Under the pieces are notes generated by a model. It was given only the letters and a program-made list of their open reading frames with translations, was not told the DNA's origin and ran no database searches. A stretch of 64,000 bases of DNA from positions 6,056,001-6,120,000 of the forward strand of contig BSDZ01000004.1 in NCBI GenBank assembly GCA_030268105.1. The letters are read 5' to 3'. Source of the DNA: Volvox africanus. Lineage: Eukaryota > Chlorophyta > Chlorophyceae > Chlamydomonadales > Volvocaceae. Every line of letters begins with the position of its first letter. Positions within the stretch are counted from its first letter, which is position 1. The position numbers were made by a program, and so were the translations under genes. Shown piece by piece: positions 1-12,287 of this stretch.

Positions 1-2157
1 GCCCCTTTTTAACCCAGAGATTACCCCCACACACACTTTACCTCCTAACACGCATCGCGCTCTTCCATTATTATGTCAAAAGTGTCATAGTTATCCCTTC
101 AGCTTGATGCATTGTACCGATACGGTTACCTAAGTAAAAGGCACGTTGGGCAAGACGGGCTGATGCTTGCTGTCAACAGTCCAGCTGAATGCGCCCAGGC
201 AACTGTGCACGCGCATTGCGCTTTGTGCTCGCTTTCCACGTCACTTGTTATGCAGCTTGTCCTATGTTTCAGCCGTTAGCTCTTACGGCAGTAGCGAACG
301 TTCAAGAGCTAGCACTAGATCAGTAAGTGGCGTGATCTTCGATAATCTAAATTGATTTGGGTCAGTGGCGTTATTGTCCAACAATTCATCCGCCGTGCTT
401 CTTAGGCTACCCTGACATATTTCGCGCAGAGGGTTTAAAATCGCCAGTAGTACGCCGCTTTTGTAACCGGTACGTTGTCCTTTCTCCACTGCAGACTCTT
501 TCCCACTTTCCCCCGCCTAGTAGGCATGCTGACGCGAACCTGCCAGACCATTTGGAGAACCGCTAGCGAATCCATTTAAGTAGTACGGAGCTGACCAGCT
601 GACAGCTGACGACTAGTCAAAGCCTTTCTTCTTACCCTCGTTGGCCAACCCCAAGACAAGGTAGCACCGGATCTATCAGATTGCATACTGCTTCATAATT
701 TAGCTAATCAAGTCAACCTCTGATAATCCACAAAAGGCATATGCAGTCAAAGATTACAAAGTATGCCATTTCGTTGGCCATTTCGTGATGGCTCTACATG
801 ATGAGCATCCATGAGCGTACAATACCAGGAGCAGCTCCGGAGCCAGCAGGTGGACGCTCCGCGGTCCTAGGCCTCCAGGGTTATGTTGCCGAGGAGAGGC
901 CGTATCGTCGCCGCTGTCGCCATCTCTCGCCTGATATGGAAAATAGGAGAGAGGCGCAGGCTTGCGGCCTTCCACCCATCAGCTGGTGGTACTTCACGGA
1001 AGATAGTTCGCGGGCACCCAATTCAATGTACCCTCCTGCACCCCGGGTGAGCTTGTTGCTTCCCACCGTTCACTTTAAAGTTTTGCTCGCAAGCACTTTG
1101 GTGAAAAGAAAGCACATGCATGTCACGCCGGTGATTAAAGGACCCCAAGAGAAAGGCGGGCTGGATAAATCAAATAGGCTTCCGTAGCCATTGCGAGGGC
1201 TTTGGGACTTAGGATAATAAGGTTTCATAAAGAGGGTTTGCCTTGCCAAAGCCCTAAGAGTACCTCACCCTACGTATTGCCGGTGGGTTTCTGCAGGGCA
1301 CCTGACGATATCCAAAATCTCCACAGGCGCTTACGCTGCGTGTGGACATTTGAATATCAACAATAGCTTCCAGTCCGGGTAGAGTTGGCTCAGCCCTGGT
1401 GGTGGCGGTGCGAGTGTCGTTGTGCGACAGATAGCACAAGATACCGCTAGGTACCGCCGTACATGAAGCTGAATCCAGAATCTTGATCATCACCATACCA
1501 TATCAGAATCCGGAATTTAAAATCAACCTCGCTTGTACGGGATCCCACTAGCTAGAGGCCTGACAAGCCTCTATCAAAGTGGATCGTGTTGTTGTCAAAG
1601 TGCATTTCGTTATTAGAATGCACGGTTCTGGATTCTTAGGTGGCTCTTCGTCGTGTGAACGAGACTGCTGCTACTGCGACTGCTCCGGCTGCAACTGCTG
1701 CTACTGCAGCTGCAAGATCATCCACTCCATTATTTCTGAACTCTTCCTGCACGTCTTGAAACCAGGAAAGAACATACCACTCGTCTGGGTTCGCTGGCGC
1801 TGTGGCCGGCAGTGGCCGGTGGGAATGAAGCCCTCACCGCATTGCAGGCTGTAGTGGAGTATAACGCGCCTGATATATACCAGGGGGAGGGAGGGGTTGA
1901 GAGAGGGACAGGAAGGGAGGGAGAGGAAGGGAGGGAGGGACAGGGAGGGAGGGAGGGAGAGGGAGGGAGGGAGACAGTCCGTAAACAGTGCATCAGGAAG
2001 ACAGTCGTCAAGATCACAATGGAGCCCACGGCCGCAAATCAAAGCCCGGCCCGCAAGCAGTTCTGTGTGCAAAGTTCACGGATGGATGTCGAGATGTACT
2101 ACATTCACGGGTTCAGTCGACATCTTCATGGCATGGCAGTAAAGATCGGCTCCGTAC
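1..2157. other. No confident gene; possible downstream exons of the cold-shock gene
   Basis: I see no reading frame here with recognisable family conservation on either strand. The neighbouring minus-strand cold-shock gene ends an exon at 2158 with a good donor, so its remaining exons should lie here, but I could not place them. A minus-strand open frame at 1254-1496 is a weak candidate only. The stretch 1886-1975 is a purine-rich simple repeat. Confidence 0.4.
1886..1975 (+). repeat. GGGA-rich polypurine tract
   Basis: About 90 bases of imperfect GGGA/GGGAGA repeats with almost no pyrimidines on the plus strand. Its run of G-triplets could form G-quadruplex or triplex structure; this is inferred from composition only. 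Confidence 0.8.
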
Positions 2158-3024
2158 CTTCACCGCCTCCTCCAGTACCTGAAGGAGGACAGCTTGGCGC
2201 TGCAGATGCGGGCTGGCAGCCAGCTCTGAGGGTCCCACGGGTCGGAGATCCACGGCGCACTGGTAAGCCGCACGCCGCGCGGATGCGGCGCCGCGCGCTG
2301 CAGCTTCCTGTGCCATTTGCGCTGCACGCATGTCGGTGCATATGCGGAAAAAAACCAGCTGCCCCCTTTCCAGGCAAGAGGATATGGATTGGGGCGTCTG
2401 TACAATGTTGGGGCCTGAGTGCGGTTGAGGTGGTGCTGGAACTCCTGAACGGCGCGGATCGGATGGCTCGATCGTTTTGGTCGCTTGTTCCGGCGAAGGT
2501 GCTGTTGCCGTTGCCGATGCACGTTCGTGCAGTGCCGACCTAAGCTCCGAGTGAGATTGATGGCGATCAGCTGCATATGAAGTCTGAAGCGGTTCAATAG
2601 AATCGGCGGCCCCTTGCACGTCGCTGCTGTTATACAGGAGGTGTTCGGCCATGCCGGCAAGGTTCAGGAACCGGATGACACCCTTGGCATCGCCGCGGGC
2701 TGGATCGGATACTTGGCCGAAGCAGATGCCGGGTTCTAGCTTTGTCAGGCAAACTCGGGTGCCCACAGGGGCCAGTCGCACGCACTTGGCGACGGCCTTG
2801 CCGCCATCATTTTGCTCAACGACAAAAGAGACGGCTGTGCCATTGGAGAGCTGCTCCATCGTGCAGTCCTCGAGAGCTGTGTTGTGAAAGAACACATCCC
2901 TGACTCGATGTGGACAAGAGATAAACCCGAAGGTATGCCGCAGTTTCGCGATGACGCCGTGTTCTACGACAGCACACGCTTCCATGAAACAGCACAGCAC
3001 ATCAATAACCATACCTATAAACAA
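2158..3024 (-). CDS. Unr/CSDE1-like cold-shock-domain RNA-binding protein (5' part)
   Basis: A minus-strand open frame of 289 codons that ends at a GTACGG donor after a complete AAG codon, so the gene continues downstream (lower coordinates). Near residue 22 it has a cold-shock nucleic-acid-binding core: a GVIAKL strand, then FGFI, then DVFFH. These are the RNP1/RNP2-type motifs of the family. A second, weaker segment (GVIRF followed by HLLYN) and a third (RGQLVFFRIC) resemble the degenerate alternating cold-shock repeats of Unr/CSDE1. The repeats are separated by Ala/Pro/Ser-rich linkers. Unr-type proteins bind mRNA in the cytoplasm and affect translation and stability; that role is inferred from the family. 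The first ATG of the frame (3024) is used; an ATG nearer the domain is also possible, as is an upstream exon. The gene is divergent from presenilin. Confidence 0.72.
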
Positions 3025-3421
3025 ACCTTGTTAAGCAGAAATTTTTAAATGCTTTCATCCGGATCCCGGGAAACATCAAATGCGTACGGACATTTCAGTT
3101 GCTCGTCACTGTCCCTTATGCAATGAAGTCCACTGTGCGATGCCTTGTCGTTTTCTCAAATGTAGTATTACTAGAGGCATCGCGTGGAATTTTTCTTCCT
3201 TTAACTTGCGCAGTATACGAATATCATTGAAACCGTTTGTCACATTCTCTGCTCCGCTCTTTACAGCGACAGGGACAGCTCACTTACAACATCTATGTTC
3301 AAGTTGTATTTGTATACATTTAGTTAGGTAGCCATATGTTATAAAATTAAAATATTACTGTCCAGTCCTTAACGGCAAAACAAAAACGGAGGTCGACGAT
3401 TCACACAGTCGGGCGAGGAGT
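3025..3421. promoter_or_regulatory. Divergent intergenic spacer (cold-shock gene / presenilin)
   Basis: About 400 bp between the two predicted start codons, which point away from each other, so it should hold both 5' UTRs and promoters. No convincing TATA box or other element could be assigned. Confidence 0.45.
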
Positions 3422-5462
3422 ATGGCGACAAGGCCATCCCTCCTCGACGATTTGGGAGAAGAGGTCACGGGCATTGTGGCACCCGTGTCCCTTTGTATGG
3501 CAGTGACCGTCCTATTGGTTCGCCTTCTCAACCCCGAGGGGTCATCATCACCCAGCTCAGTAGTGATTGCCAGCATAGCTTATCATGAAAATGTAAGTCT
3601 TGGGTTACGAACAGCCGCGGCGCAATTGCGAACCTTGCATGTTTATGTCATTTTTAATCATGTCGCTCTTCGTAATTTACACCGAATATAAAGTATTCTC
3701 ATATTGTTCCACAAATGATTACAGGCGTCCGACAGTTCCGGCAAAAAATTGGGAGGCGCCCTTCTGAATGCTATCATTTTTGTGGCCGTCATTGCGGGGA
3801 TGACCGTGGTGCTCCTTCTACTTTTCAAATACAAAGTAAGTGAGGGGCTGCCCAGAAGTCACAGAGAATGCTCTGGATCATCCTCAAAACAGTTCACACG
3901 GATCCATGGGGAGCAACCTTCGGGCAGTCAAGGTTCAAATGATGTCCAATGCGACCGGGTCCAGCGCAAATGATGTTGTACGACTCAATGGTTAAAAAAC
4001 TCAAATTAGGTGCATCCCGTACAACCCAGGTTACCCTATTATTCCCTGCTCCGTAATCCGCGAGGATGTCCCCGTCCTAACCGTCTAGCAAGACCCTTAC
4101 TGGCGTCTGTAGGATAAAAGTCGTAGTTGAAATATCTACCCATGTTTGCATTTTCGGGCCAATGCGGCTCTGTGGCTCTGTGGCAGCGACCTTATCTTAC
4201 GAGTTACGGGAGATTGGCACTCTTGTCGCTGAACAGGACGCTGCGTGGAAAGGGTATTTTCTCATTTCTTTTTCGTACACGCCTAATCTGCTTCTCTGAG
4301 GAGGACCGCCGATTCAGCCGCAGGCAAACAAGGGGCAGAAGAGGCGCATCTTTTTCTACTCGCAATGCCCGCTATGCGCCAGCCAGGCAGCCGCCTCACC
4401 ACGGTACCCCAAAACAACTTTCAAAATCCTAACCGCCATAACGACCCTCTTCCTTCCCCTTCTCCCATTGCACAGTGCTACAAATTCATATATGCGTATA
4501 TGGGCTTCGCGGTCTTCAACATCTTCTTCTTCCTGACCGGTGCACTGTTCATCCAGGTTATGAAGGTAGTTGATGATGGCCAAAGGGGTAGTTGAGTAGT
4601 TTGGTAGTTCAGCATAACCGTTGAATATTTTCTGGTCATAATGCGCATTCTCCACATTCGCTTCCACTACAGCATCCATCTCTTTCTGGCTCTCTGCTTT
4701 CCTCCTGTCTACTTCACATTCGTGTCTTCCCGTCTCCCAATCCGACGTCTTCCACTTTTCCCGGCATGCATCAGGTGATCAAGCTCCATATAGATGCCTT
4801 CTCACTGGCATACGGCCTCCTCAACTTTTCGGTGAGGATTGAGCGGTGACGCGCGTTGGCGATTCCAAAACATGCAGCAGGGGCAGCTGGGGCAGCTGGG
4901 GACACCCTCAGTGGCTGATCGGCGTAGCTGGGGAGGAGCGGCCTCACAATGAGACACCAGGAGCTGCCCTGAGGGCAGGAGGTCTCGGTGGCAGGGGGCC
5001 GGGAGCGGGGGCGCAGGGGGCCAGAGGGCAGGGGGCAGAGGCCATAATTACCATACTCCGTGGCTCCAACCCCCTGCTGCTACCCGGTTCTGTTGCCATT
5101 CCCCCCGATGTGGTCGGGAAGAGCGAGTGAGACCTCCTGACAGCTGACCCGCGTACCGGCTGATGCTGCTACCCATGTTGATGCATATGTCGATCCTGCA
5201 CCTTGGCCATTACGGCTGCTACTGCGATTGCTGCTACTGCCGCTGTCAGGTGATTGGCACGCTGGGGCTGCTGTTCATGCCCATACCGCTGCTCATGAAG
5301 CAGGTGAGTGAACCGCCGCCGCAGTACCCAGCCTCTGCAGTATCGACATCTGTGAGATTTGGGTGTGCATTGCTTGATTAGTACTGGTGTAAAATCAACA
5401 CCATTTACTTGTTATACAAAATATTATTATTCAATTAATGTGGATGTATATGGAAATAAAAT

Positions 5463-5505
<43 letters not shown>

Positions 5506-8500
5506 AATATTTCGTCATTGCCCTCGTCGTGGTTGGTGGCAGTCGTGGGGACTTAGAAAGAGCAAAGTACGTACTCCGTACTCCGTACCCCGCTTTCCAC
5601 GTCGCAGCTGTACCTCATCTGGGTCGGTATCATCGTGGCGTACGTCTTCACCTGGATCCCCGAGTGGACGTCATGGGTCATCTTGGTGTTCATGGCGTTG
5701 TACGACATCGTTGCCGTACTTATTCCGGGAGGACCTCTCCAGGTGGGTTTGGAGGTTATGGGGTGGAGGGCACAGAGCATCGGTTGGTTGGATTGGTTGG
5801 ATTGGTTGGATCGGTTGGACGGGCCGTGGGTGGGAATTTACGTGGGTGTTTATGTCAGGGGATGATATTCCAATTCGATATTCGTATTGATCAAGACATG
5901 GTGTCGTATCACCCCGTACCACCTCTGCAATGACTATATACTAGAAAAATTAATGTTTTAATTTAATTCGATTCCAATTAGGTCATGAATGTTTCGTTCG
6001 AGGGTTTATGACCTGGCACTCCTGATCCGTACTGCTCGCCCCTCTCTATTTATATTTAATATATATGATATATTTAATGCATGATATATTCCTCCATTCC
6101 GCTTTTTCCTTACTCCCCCACCCCCTTGGACCACTGGCGCCTGCTTAGGCCCTTGTTAAACTGGCCATTGAGAGGAATCAGGACCTCCCCGCCCTGGTGT
6201 ACGAGGCTCGGCCCGCGGGGGGCAGGCCGTACGTGCGAGGCTGGGGCAATCGGGGACGAGCTGCACAGCAAGAGGGGGGAGAAGGAGCCGGCATGGCGGC
6301 GCAGCGTCCTGTGGCGGAAGGAGCGGCGACACCGGCGACGGCTCCAAACTCAGTGGAGATGCGGCGGCCGGCGTCCCGTGGGTCGGGAGGAGCATCGCCA
6401 TCGCGGATGGCATCAGACGGCGGCTCCCCGACCGTACGGCACGGCAGCGGCAGCGTCCCGGTGAACGGCGGGTGGGTGACGGGGCCGTCGCGAATGGTGC
6501 TGGCAGCCCCCGAGTCGGTGTCTCCGGCTGGTGGAGGCGGTGACGGGGAGGTGGCGGGGGGCGACGCGGGATCGAGTGGGGACGACGTCAGGTGAGGTCG
6601 GGGAGAGGGCATCCCGCCGTGATCCCGAAATCTGTCTATCCGAACGAGCCCCGTATCAGGTAGTGTGCTCTGCCTGCATAGGAAAGTGATGGGACGCACG
6701 CAAGGGCTGAGAAAGGGTCCGGTGGTGTACGGTAGGGTAGAGTAGGATACGATACGGTACGGTACGGTAGGGCGGGATAGAGGCACAGAATGAACCTGTG
6801 GAATGGTGAAACGGAAATGTCTCGCGTGGTAAGGAATTATACCGCAGGCCCCCCTCCCCCCACGCACTCCCTGTCGTAAACCCAAACAGTCTTCCCCCCC
6901 CCCCCCATACCCATACACATACACACACACAATAGCGGCTTCCTTTGTCCTGAAACTCCCCTCAGCCACTCCAGCCCAACAAGATCCGCAAAACAGAGTT
7001 GCACCACCCCTTGAAACGTCCCGGGGAAATTGCTTATACTCTATTTACGTTTAGGTCGTTTGGCAGTCCGTGCGGTCCGGACCTGCAGCAGCAGCAGAAG
7101 AAGAAGAAGCAGCAGCAGCAGCAACAGGCCAGGAAGCCCGGGTCGAGCAACGCCACCGGGCCCTGGGCAGTGGCGGAGGGATTGGAGGCTATGGGCGAGG
7201 GGTGGGAGCAGCTGCGGCCTGCCGAGGGGGATACTGCCCAGGTGCGTATATGTTCTGAGTGAGCATGTACATATGTGTGTGAGAAAAGGAGAGGGAAGAA
7301 AGGCGAATGTACACGAGAAATGTTACTGCTGTAGAGAAGATGCTAAAAGTACAATCGCTAATTATTTGGTGGCCTAATGGTGGATGAAATATACGGCATG
7401 AGTAGCTCCCAACAGCCCGTACACACTAGGCGCATGTTCATGTAGGCCATTTGTGCAGTGACATGGGGGTGGGTGGGTAGAAGGAGAAAGACTTCTTTCT
7501 CAACCCGCCAACGCCCTCCAACCTCCCTTGTCGCCTCCCCCTCCTCGTAGGGCGGCTCCCGGGGCGGCAGTGACCGGAACAACACCCGGCGGTCCCGAGG
7601 GCTGTCCGGATCCCAGTGGGGAGCCACGAACACGGACACCTCCAACTACACGGGTCGGGAGCCACTCTTAGAGCCACCCAGCAGCTCAGATGTCCCGCGG
7701 CAGCAGCAGCAACAACAACAACAACAACAACAACAACAACCCAGCGATAATCAGCTACAACTGCGGCTGTCCGGTGCAGTGCCCGCAGAAGGGGCTCAGC
7801 ACTACCACTGGGTAAGATGCGGAGTGAGGGGGTGGGTAGATAAGAAGGGTGGGAGATGGGCAAGGAGTTTCCCCCTCTCTCATCAATGTTGTCAAGAGTT
7901 GCAGGAGTTCACAAAGTTCGGGTGAACTTCGGCTTCTGACCAGGGCATTGCATTTGTGGCCTGTGAGCGAGGGTTTCGTGAGGCAGGCAGGCAGGGACGT
8001 CAACGCCTGATGGTGGCCGCATTTGGTGCTGTGGTCTGCGCGGTGGATGACGTGGATGACTGCAAGCAGTGGATATCACGACTGCACTGCACGTGACCCC
8101 GCAGCTGTGATCCCGATCTCGATCCTCCCCGTCTACCAGTCCCTGCTGCCTAGCCTAGCCCAGCCTTTCTCCCTGCCTACCCGTCTATCCGTATCCAAAC
8201 TTACCTGTTCGAAGACACCCTCACCTTCAAGGAGAGCTCACGACACGACATGTCCCCACGTGCTGGTACCACCGGAGCAAGCTGCAGGCCGATTCACCCG
8301 CCCCCTCTCCCCGCCGGCCCTCGTCCGCCAGCTGCAGTTTTCGTGCTTTCGCCATCCCTCCGCCCGCACGAGCACCCTCCCTCATCCCTCCTATTCTCCT
8401 CTCCCACCACCCGCGCCCTCCATGCTGCAGGCTGGTAGTGGTCCGTCAGGAGCGATCGGCCCCACCGCCACGGCGTCACCCAGCAGGGGTGGGAGCTACG

Positions 8501-9228
8501 ACGCCGCGCTTAGACCAGCAGCCGGGAGTGGTGCGTTTCGGAGCAGCACGGGGTCCAATGTGGGCGTTGAAAGCGGCCGAAAGTCATCCCCGTTGCAGCA
8601 GCTGGCCCAGTCTCCCGGCCGCCTCCCAGATGGCTCCACGATGGGTGTGCGACCCGTGGCTCCGGCTCTGAGTGAGGAGCAGCTGGCGGAAGCTGTCAGG
8701 TAAAGCGAACAACCTGTTGTGAAGGGGCACCTTCCGAAGGAGGAAGGACAGGGAGAGGGGGTAGAAAGTACTCCAGTTTGGGTGGGCTGGGCTGTGCTGT
8801 GCTAAGCAGGATGGGGATTTTTCAGGAAGGGGCGGGCAGGCGCGTAGATGAGAGCCTGTACTGCTGTTTGGCGGGGCACAGATTACTGGAAGAGTGATGC
8901 AACTTGGTTTCAATGAGTCTGGTGGTGGTGGGAGTGGGTGGTTGGGAGGGCCCAGGCGGCTGGGAGCTTCGGCTCGGACCTGCGCTCGGTCAAGTTAAGG
9001 TGAATGTGAGAGCCACAATAAGATTGGTTCGGTTGAGAGAGAGGGAGAAATGTGTTTAATTCAATGATTAGGAGGGCGCGTGTTGGCTCTTGCATGTGCG
9101 CGCAGGGCCTGTCAACATGCGTGTGCAGGCGACGGCAGAAGGGAGAGGGCGGCCGGGAAATGCATTTTTGTCCCTGCATGTGTGTATGTATGTGTATGTG
9201 TGTGTGTATGTATGTATGTGTATGTGTA

Positions 9229-9260
<32 letters not shown>

Positions 9261-10230
9261 CGTGTGTGTATGTGTGTATGTATGTGTATACATGTGTATG
9301 TGTACATGTGTATGTGTATGTGTGTGTATTCCCCCGAGCCTTCTTGAAACACACACATGCGCACACATACACACACCCAAATCCCCACCGTGCCTATCAC
9401 CGCTGCTGTACACTAAAACAGTTGAATTCGCATATCCTGACGAAGAGATCGAAGCACACACATTCGTACATTCGTACATACATACATGGTCACACATACA
9501 CATTAGCGCACGTATCCATTACACTACGCCGCTCACACCTCGCCCAGCAGTCCGGGCCCGTTGTGTACCCTAACCCACCAGCCCCACATGCACCCGGGGC
9601 CCGGGGGACGCTGCCGCCGCCGCCTTCCCTACCCTCGAATTGATTTCTCCGGGACCCAATGCCAGCAGGCGGAGCATTCGAAGTCTCGGCGAGCCCGGGC
9701 AGCAGCCACCTCCGCCGCCGCCGCCGCCGGTACCGCCGGTAACAGCGGGCGAGGGACGGGCGAGGGGCGGGGAGGCGGGAGAGGAGGCGTTTGAGCAGGA
9801 CCTCCCCGACGCGATCAAGCTGGGCTTGGGAGACTTCATCTTCTACTCGCTGCTTGTCGGTCGCGCGGCGATGTACGACTTCATGACAGGTTCGTCGTCC
9901 CTGCGGTTTCTGTCTGTCTGTCTGCCTGTCTATGTATTTCTTAACCTGTAAAACATTTTCACTTCATGCATACTCTTATGCGAACCTTACGATTCCAAAA
10001 TACGGTCAATTTTTGCCCCTTCACCTCCGTCCCCCCCCTTTGCAGTGTTCTCCTCATACCTCGCCATCATTGCTGGCCTGGGCCTGACGCTTCTGTGCCT
10101 TGCCATCTATCAGAAAGCCCTGCCTGCGCTGCCCTTCTCTATTGCGTTGGGAGTCTTATTCTACTTCCTGACGCGCTTCACTCTGGAGCCCTTCCTGGTG
10201 CCCATGACCGTGCACCTGGCGTATTACTGA
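3422..10230 (+). CDS. Presenilin, catalytic aspartyl protease of gamma-secretase
   Basis: Twelve exons: 3422-3592, 3725-3835, 4476-4556, 4775-4831, 5250-5303, 5608-5742, 6149-6591, 7055-7241, 7551-7811, 8431-8699, 9582-9889, 10046-10230. All junctions are GT-AG and in phase, giving 753 residues. Presenilin cuts single-pass membrane proteins within the membrane, in a complex with nicastrin, APH-1 and PEN-2. Seen: the first transmembrane block (APVSLCM, LVRLLNPEG); KLGGALLNAI; the TM6 catalytic Asp in LYDIVAVL (D191); the TM7 catalytic Asp in GLGDF (D674); and the PAL motif (719-721). All residues needed for activity are therefore present. The start sits directly before TM1, so the usual N-terminal tail is almost absent. 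The TM6-TM7 loop is very long (about 440 residues), Gly/Ser/Pro-rich, with glutamine runs encoded by CAG/CAA. The start of exon 11 is the least certain junction. Confidence 0.93.
5462..5507 (+). repeat. (TA)n-(TG)n dinucleotide repeat in presenilin intron 5
   Basis: A run of about ten TA units followed directly by about twelve TG units between exons 5 and 6 of presenilin. Confidence 0.9.
7701..7739 (+). repeat. CAG/CAA run encoding 13 glutamines in presenilin exon 9
   Basis: Three CAG then ten CAA codons in the reading frame of the large loop. A second run of CAG and AAG codons sits in exon 8 (7085-7125). Both are in the predicted cytosolic loop. Confidence 0.85.
9178..9335 (+). repeat. (TGTA/TGTG)n repeat in presenilin intron 10
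   Basis: About 155 bases of mixed TGTATG, TGTG and TGTA units between exons 10 and 11. Confidence 0.88.
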
Positions 10231-11356
10231 AGACCGCATATCGAGGACGATTGAAGGGCACCCTAGGTTGGCGCCTTAGTCCTGGAGTCGAAATGGGGCC
10301 CGGTCTCCACCGACCCCTGGGTCAGTGTCCGGTTCGCCCCCCGGCCCTAATCAGCTGCATATATATACATACATTCGCGTCACATCGGAATGCAAGCGAG
10401 CGAGTGCTTGTTAAGTACGACAAACTTATTCCATATAGTTGTCCTCATATAGATGGGTTATATGTGAGCCAAAGCCATAGGAGTGGCGGAAAAGGAGAAG
10501 AGGGGGGTGGTAGAGGGTGTCGATGAGACAGCAGCAGAATGCGCTGGGATGAGCTGGGATGGTGGTGGTGGTGGTGGTGGTGGTGGTGGTGGTTAAATGC
10601 TATCCTAATTAGGGTACGGAAGTGTATACCGCCACCAGCGCAATGGGGAGGGGAGGGGAGAGGAGAGGCCGGAGTCCACTCCTTTCCCCCAACTCCCGGG
10701 GGCCCCAGGTGGTGCACGTGGCGCAGGTTGCTGGGGCCACATACCTGCATCAGTTTATGCGACCAGTGCAGCGGAGGCAGCAACACCAGAAACAACAACA
10801 GCTGCAGTTCTCTTTCCCGCCGCGCAGATTTTCCTGGGTGGCGGTGGCGGTGGCGGTGTTGGTAGCGGTGGCGGTTCTAGTGATCTAATGGGTCTTGCAG
10901 GAGGCGGCCTCGGGGGCTGGGGGGGAGGCCGTCGCCGCCCTAGCATTCACTTCAAGGAGAGCTGCCCGGACGTGGCCGAATTTATAGCCGGTGGTAAAAA
11001 GAACACGATCACACTACTGGTGCTGCAGGGGGTTGTGGGTTATAAGAAGGCCGCGGCTGAAACCATGCCGGAGTCTCTGTTAGGATATCCTAGTTAAGCG
11101 TCTCGTCGCTATATTATATATGGGGAAAGCAAGCAGTGCCCTTTGGACATATGAGGACGCACCTGGGCTGAGAAAGAGTGACAATCTTTATGCGGATGTA
11201 GGTTGTGGTGTTCTTCTTTCCATGCCTGTTTCGGTTACGTCATCGTATTTCGACGTTCTACCCCCCCCCCTACACACACACACAAACACAAGAAAAAGAT
11301 ATTGAAAATCTGGAGGGCTCCCGGAGGCCGAAGGGAGAGGAAGAGGTGGGATTTCT

Positions 11357-11387
<31 letters not shown>

Positions 11388-11520
11388 CGTGTGTGTGCGT
11401 GTGTGTGTGTGTGTGTGTGTTGGGGAAGAAAAGCCAAAGGAGGCGTGTGGGCACTGCACAGGTGGGGCCACCGCAAATCTGGATAGGTGATGCGCAGACG
11501 GAGAGTTGTGCCTTGCCGTG
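10231..11520 (+). other. Probable presenilin 3' UTR
   Basis: Between the presenilin stop and the first TGTAA word on this strand. It contains a (TGG)n run (10560-10592) and a (TG)n run (11357-11420). A 69-codon open frame at 10888-11097 has no family resemblance that I recognise and is not called as a gene. Confidence 0.5.
11357..11420 (+). repeat. (TG)n repeat
   Basis: About 30 TG units with a few TGCG interruptions, in the probable 3' UTR of presenilin. Confidence 0.9.
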
Positions 11521-11525
11521 TGTAA
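11521..11525 (+). terminator. TGTAA polyadenylation word (presenilin candidate)
   Basis: The first TGTAA after the presenilin stop codon on the plus strand. TGTAA is the usual poly(A) signal of chlorophycean algae. The distance (about 1.3 kb) is long, so the assignment is tentative. Confidence 0.45.
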
Positions 11526-12046
11526 GCAACTTGCGCTAAAGTTTGCTGCGTTTACCAAAAGTTAAAAATAAAAAGATAGTAGCAATCGTTATTATTACGA
11601 TACCCTGTTTATTATTACTATTACAGTAAGACCTTGCATATTTATTCGTTTCAAAAGTCAAAAGGGGGGGTCCCTCTCAGAAACCTTACTAGCCTGAAGT
11701 ACCGCAGGCATAGGTGTGTTTGACATCCGGAACATGAACACTGCCATCACGCGGGGGGAGGTTCAAATTGGGCCTTTTTTTCCTCAAATGGTTGACCGCG
11801 GCCCCCTGCGTTGTCACAAGCGAATCATGAAGCACCCCTCCCCTCCCGTCCCCTCCCTTCCCCTCCACACCCCTCCCCGTGGATAACTGCTGTCGCCATT
11901 CCGACAGCCGACCCGTAGCCCAAGGTAGATTCCACATCAGATCTTTACAATCAAGAAAGGACTTCAAGGATCCAATCAAAGGATTCCATAAACATAGAGA
12001 TGACAGATCCAGAGCAGACCAGACGATCTGCTCTGAACGGATCTGC

Positions 12047-12051
12047 TTACA
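12047..12051 (-). terminator. TGTAA polyadenylation word (importin-11 candidate)
   Basis: TGTAA on the minus strand about 240 nt after the importin-11 stop. Two more copies lie at 11945-11949 and 11631-11635, and I cannot choose between them from sequence alone. Confidence 0.45.
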
Positions 12052-12287
12052 TCGTACTTCCGTACACCTTCCGTGCACCGTTTTCACGTACGTTCTTTCT
12101 CAGTCTCAGTGTTAGTCTCTCGCTCTGCCTCTTTCTCTGCTACTCGGCTGCGGGAGTCCTCTCAACAAAACGAATGATTGCGACATTGCTCACACACCGG
12201 TTCTTCGATACCCTTCCTCCCACATCCTCCTTGTCGACCGACCCACACGGGAAGGTGTGTTTTGGTCGCCTCCCACCGCTCAGTCGT

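Noticed and set aside
9068..9643. Long overlapping open frames on both strands (Cys/Val/Tyr- and His/Thr-rich)
   Set aside because: They are translations of the TG/CA repeat at 9178-9335 and have no other coding support; the region is an intron of presenilin.
10888..11097. 69-codon plus-strand frame downstream of presenilin
   Set aside because: No family resemblance, no clear promoter or poly(A) context of its own, and it lies in the probable 3' UTR.
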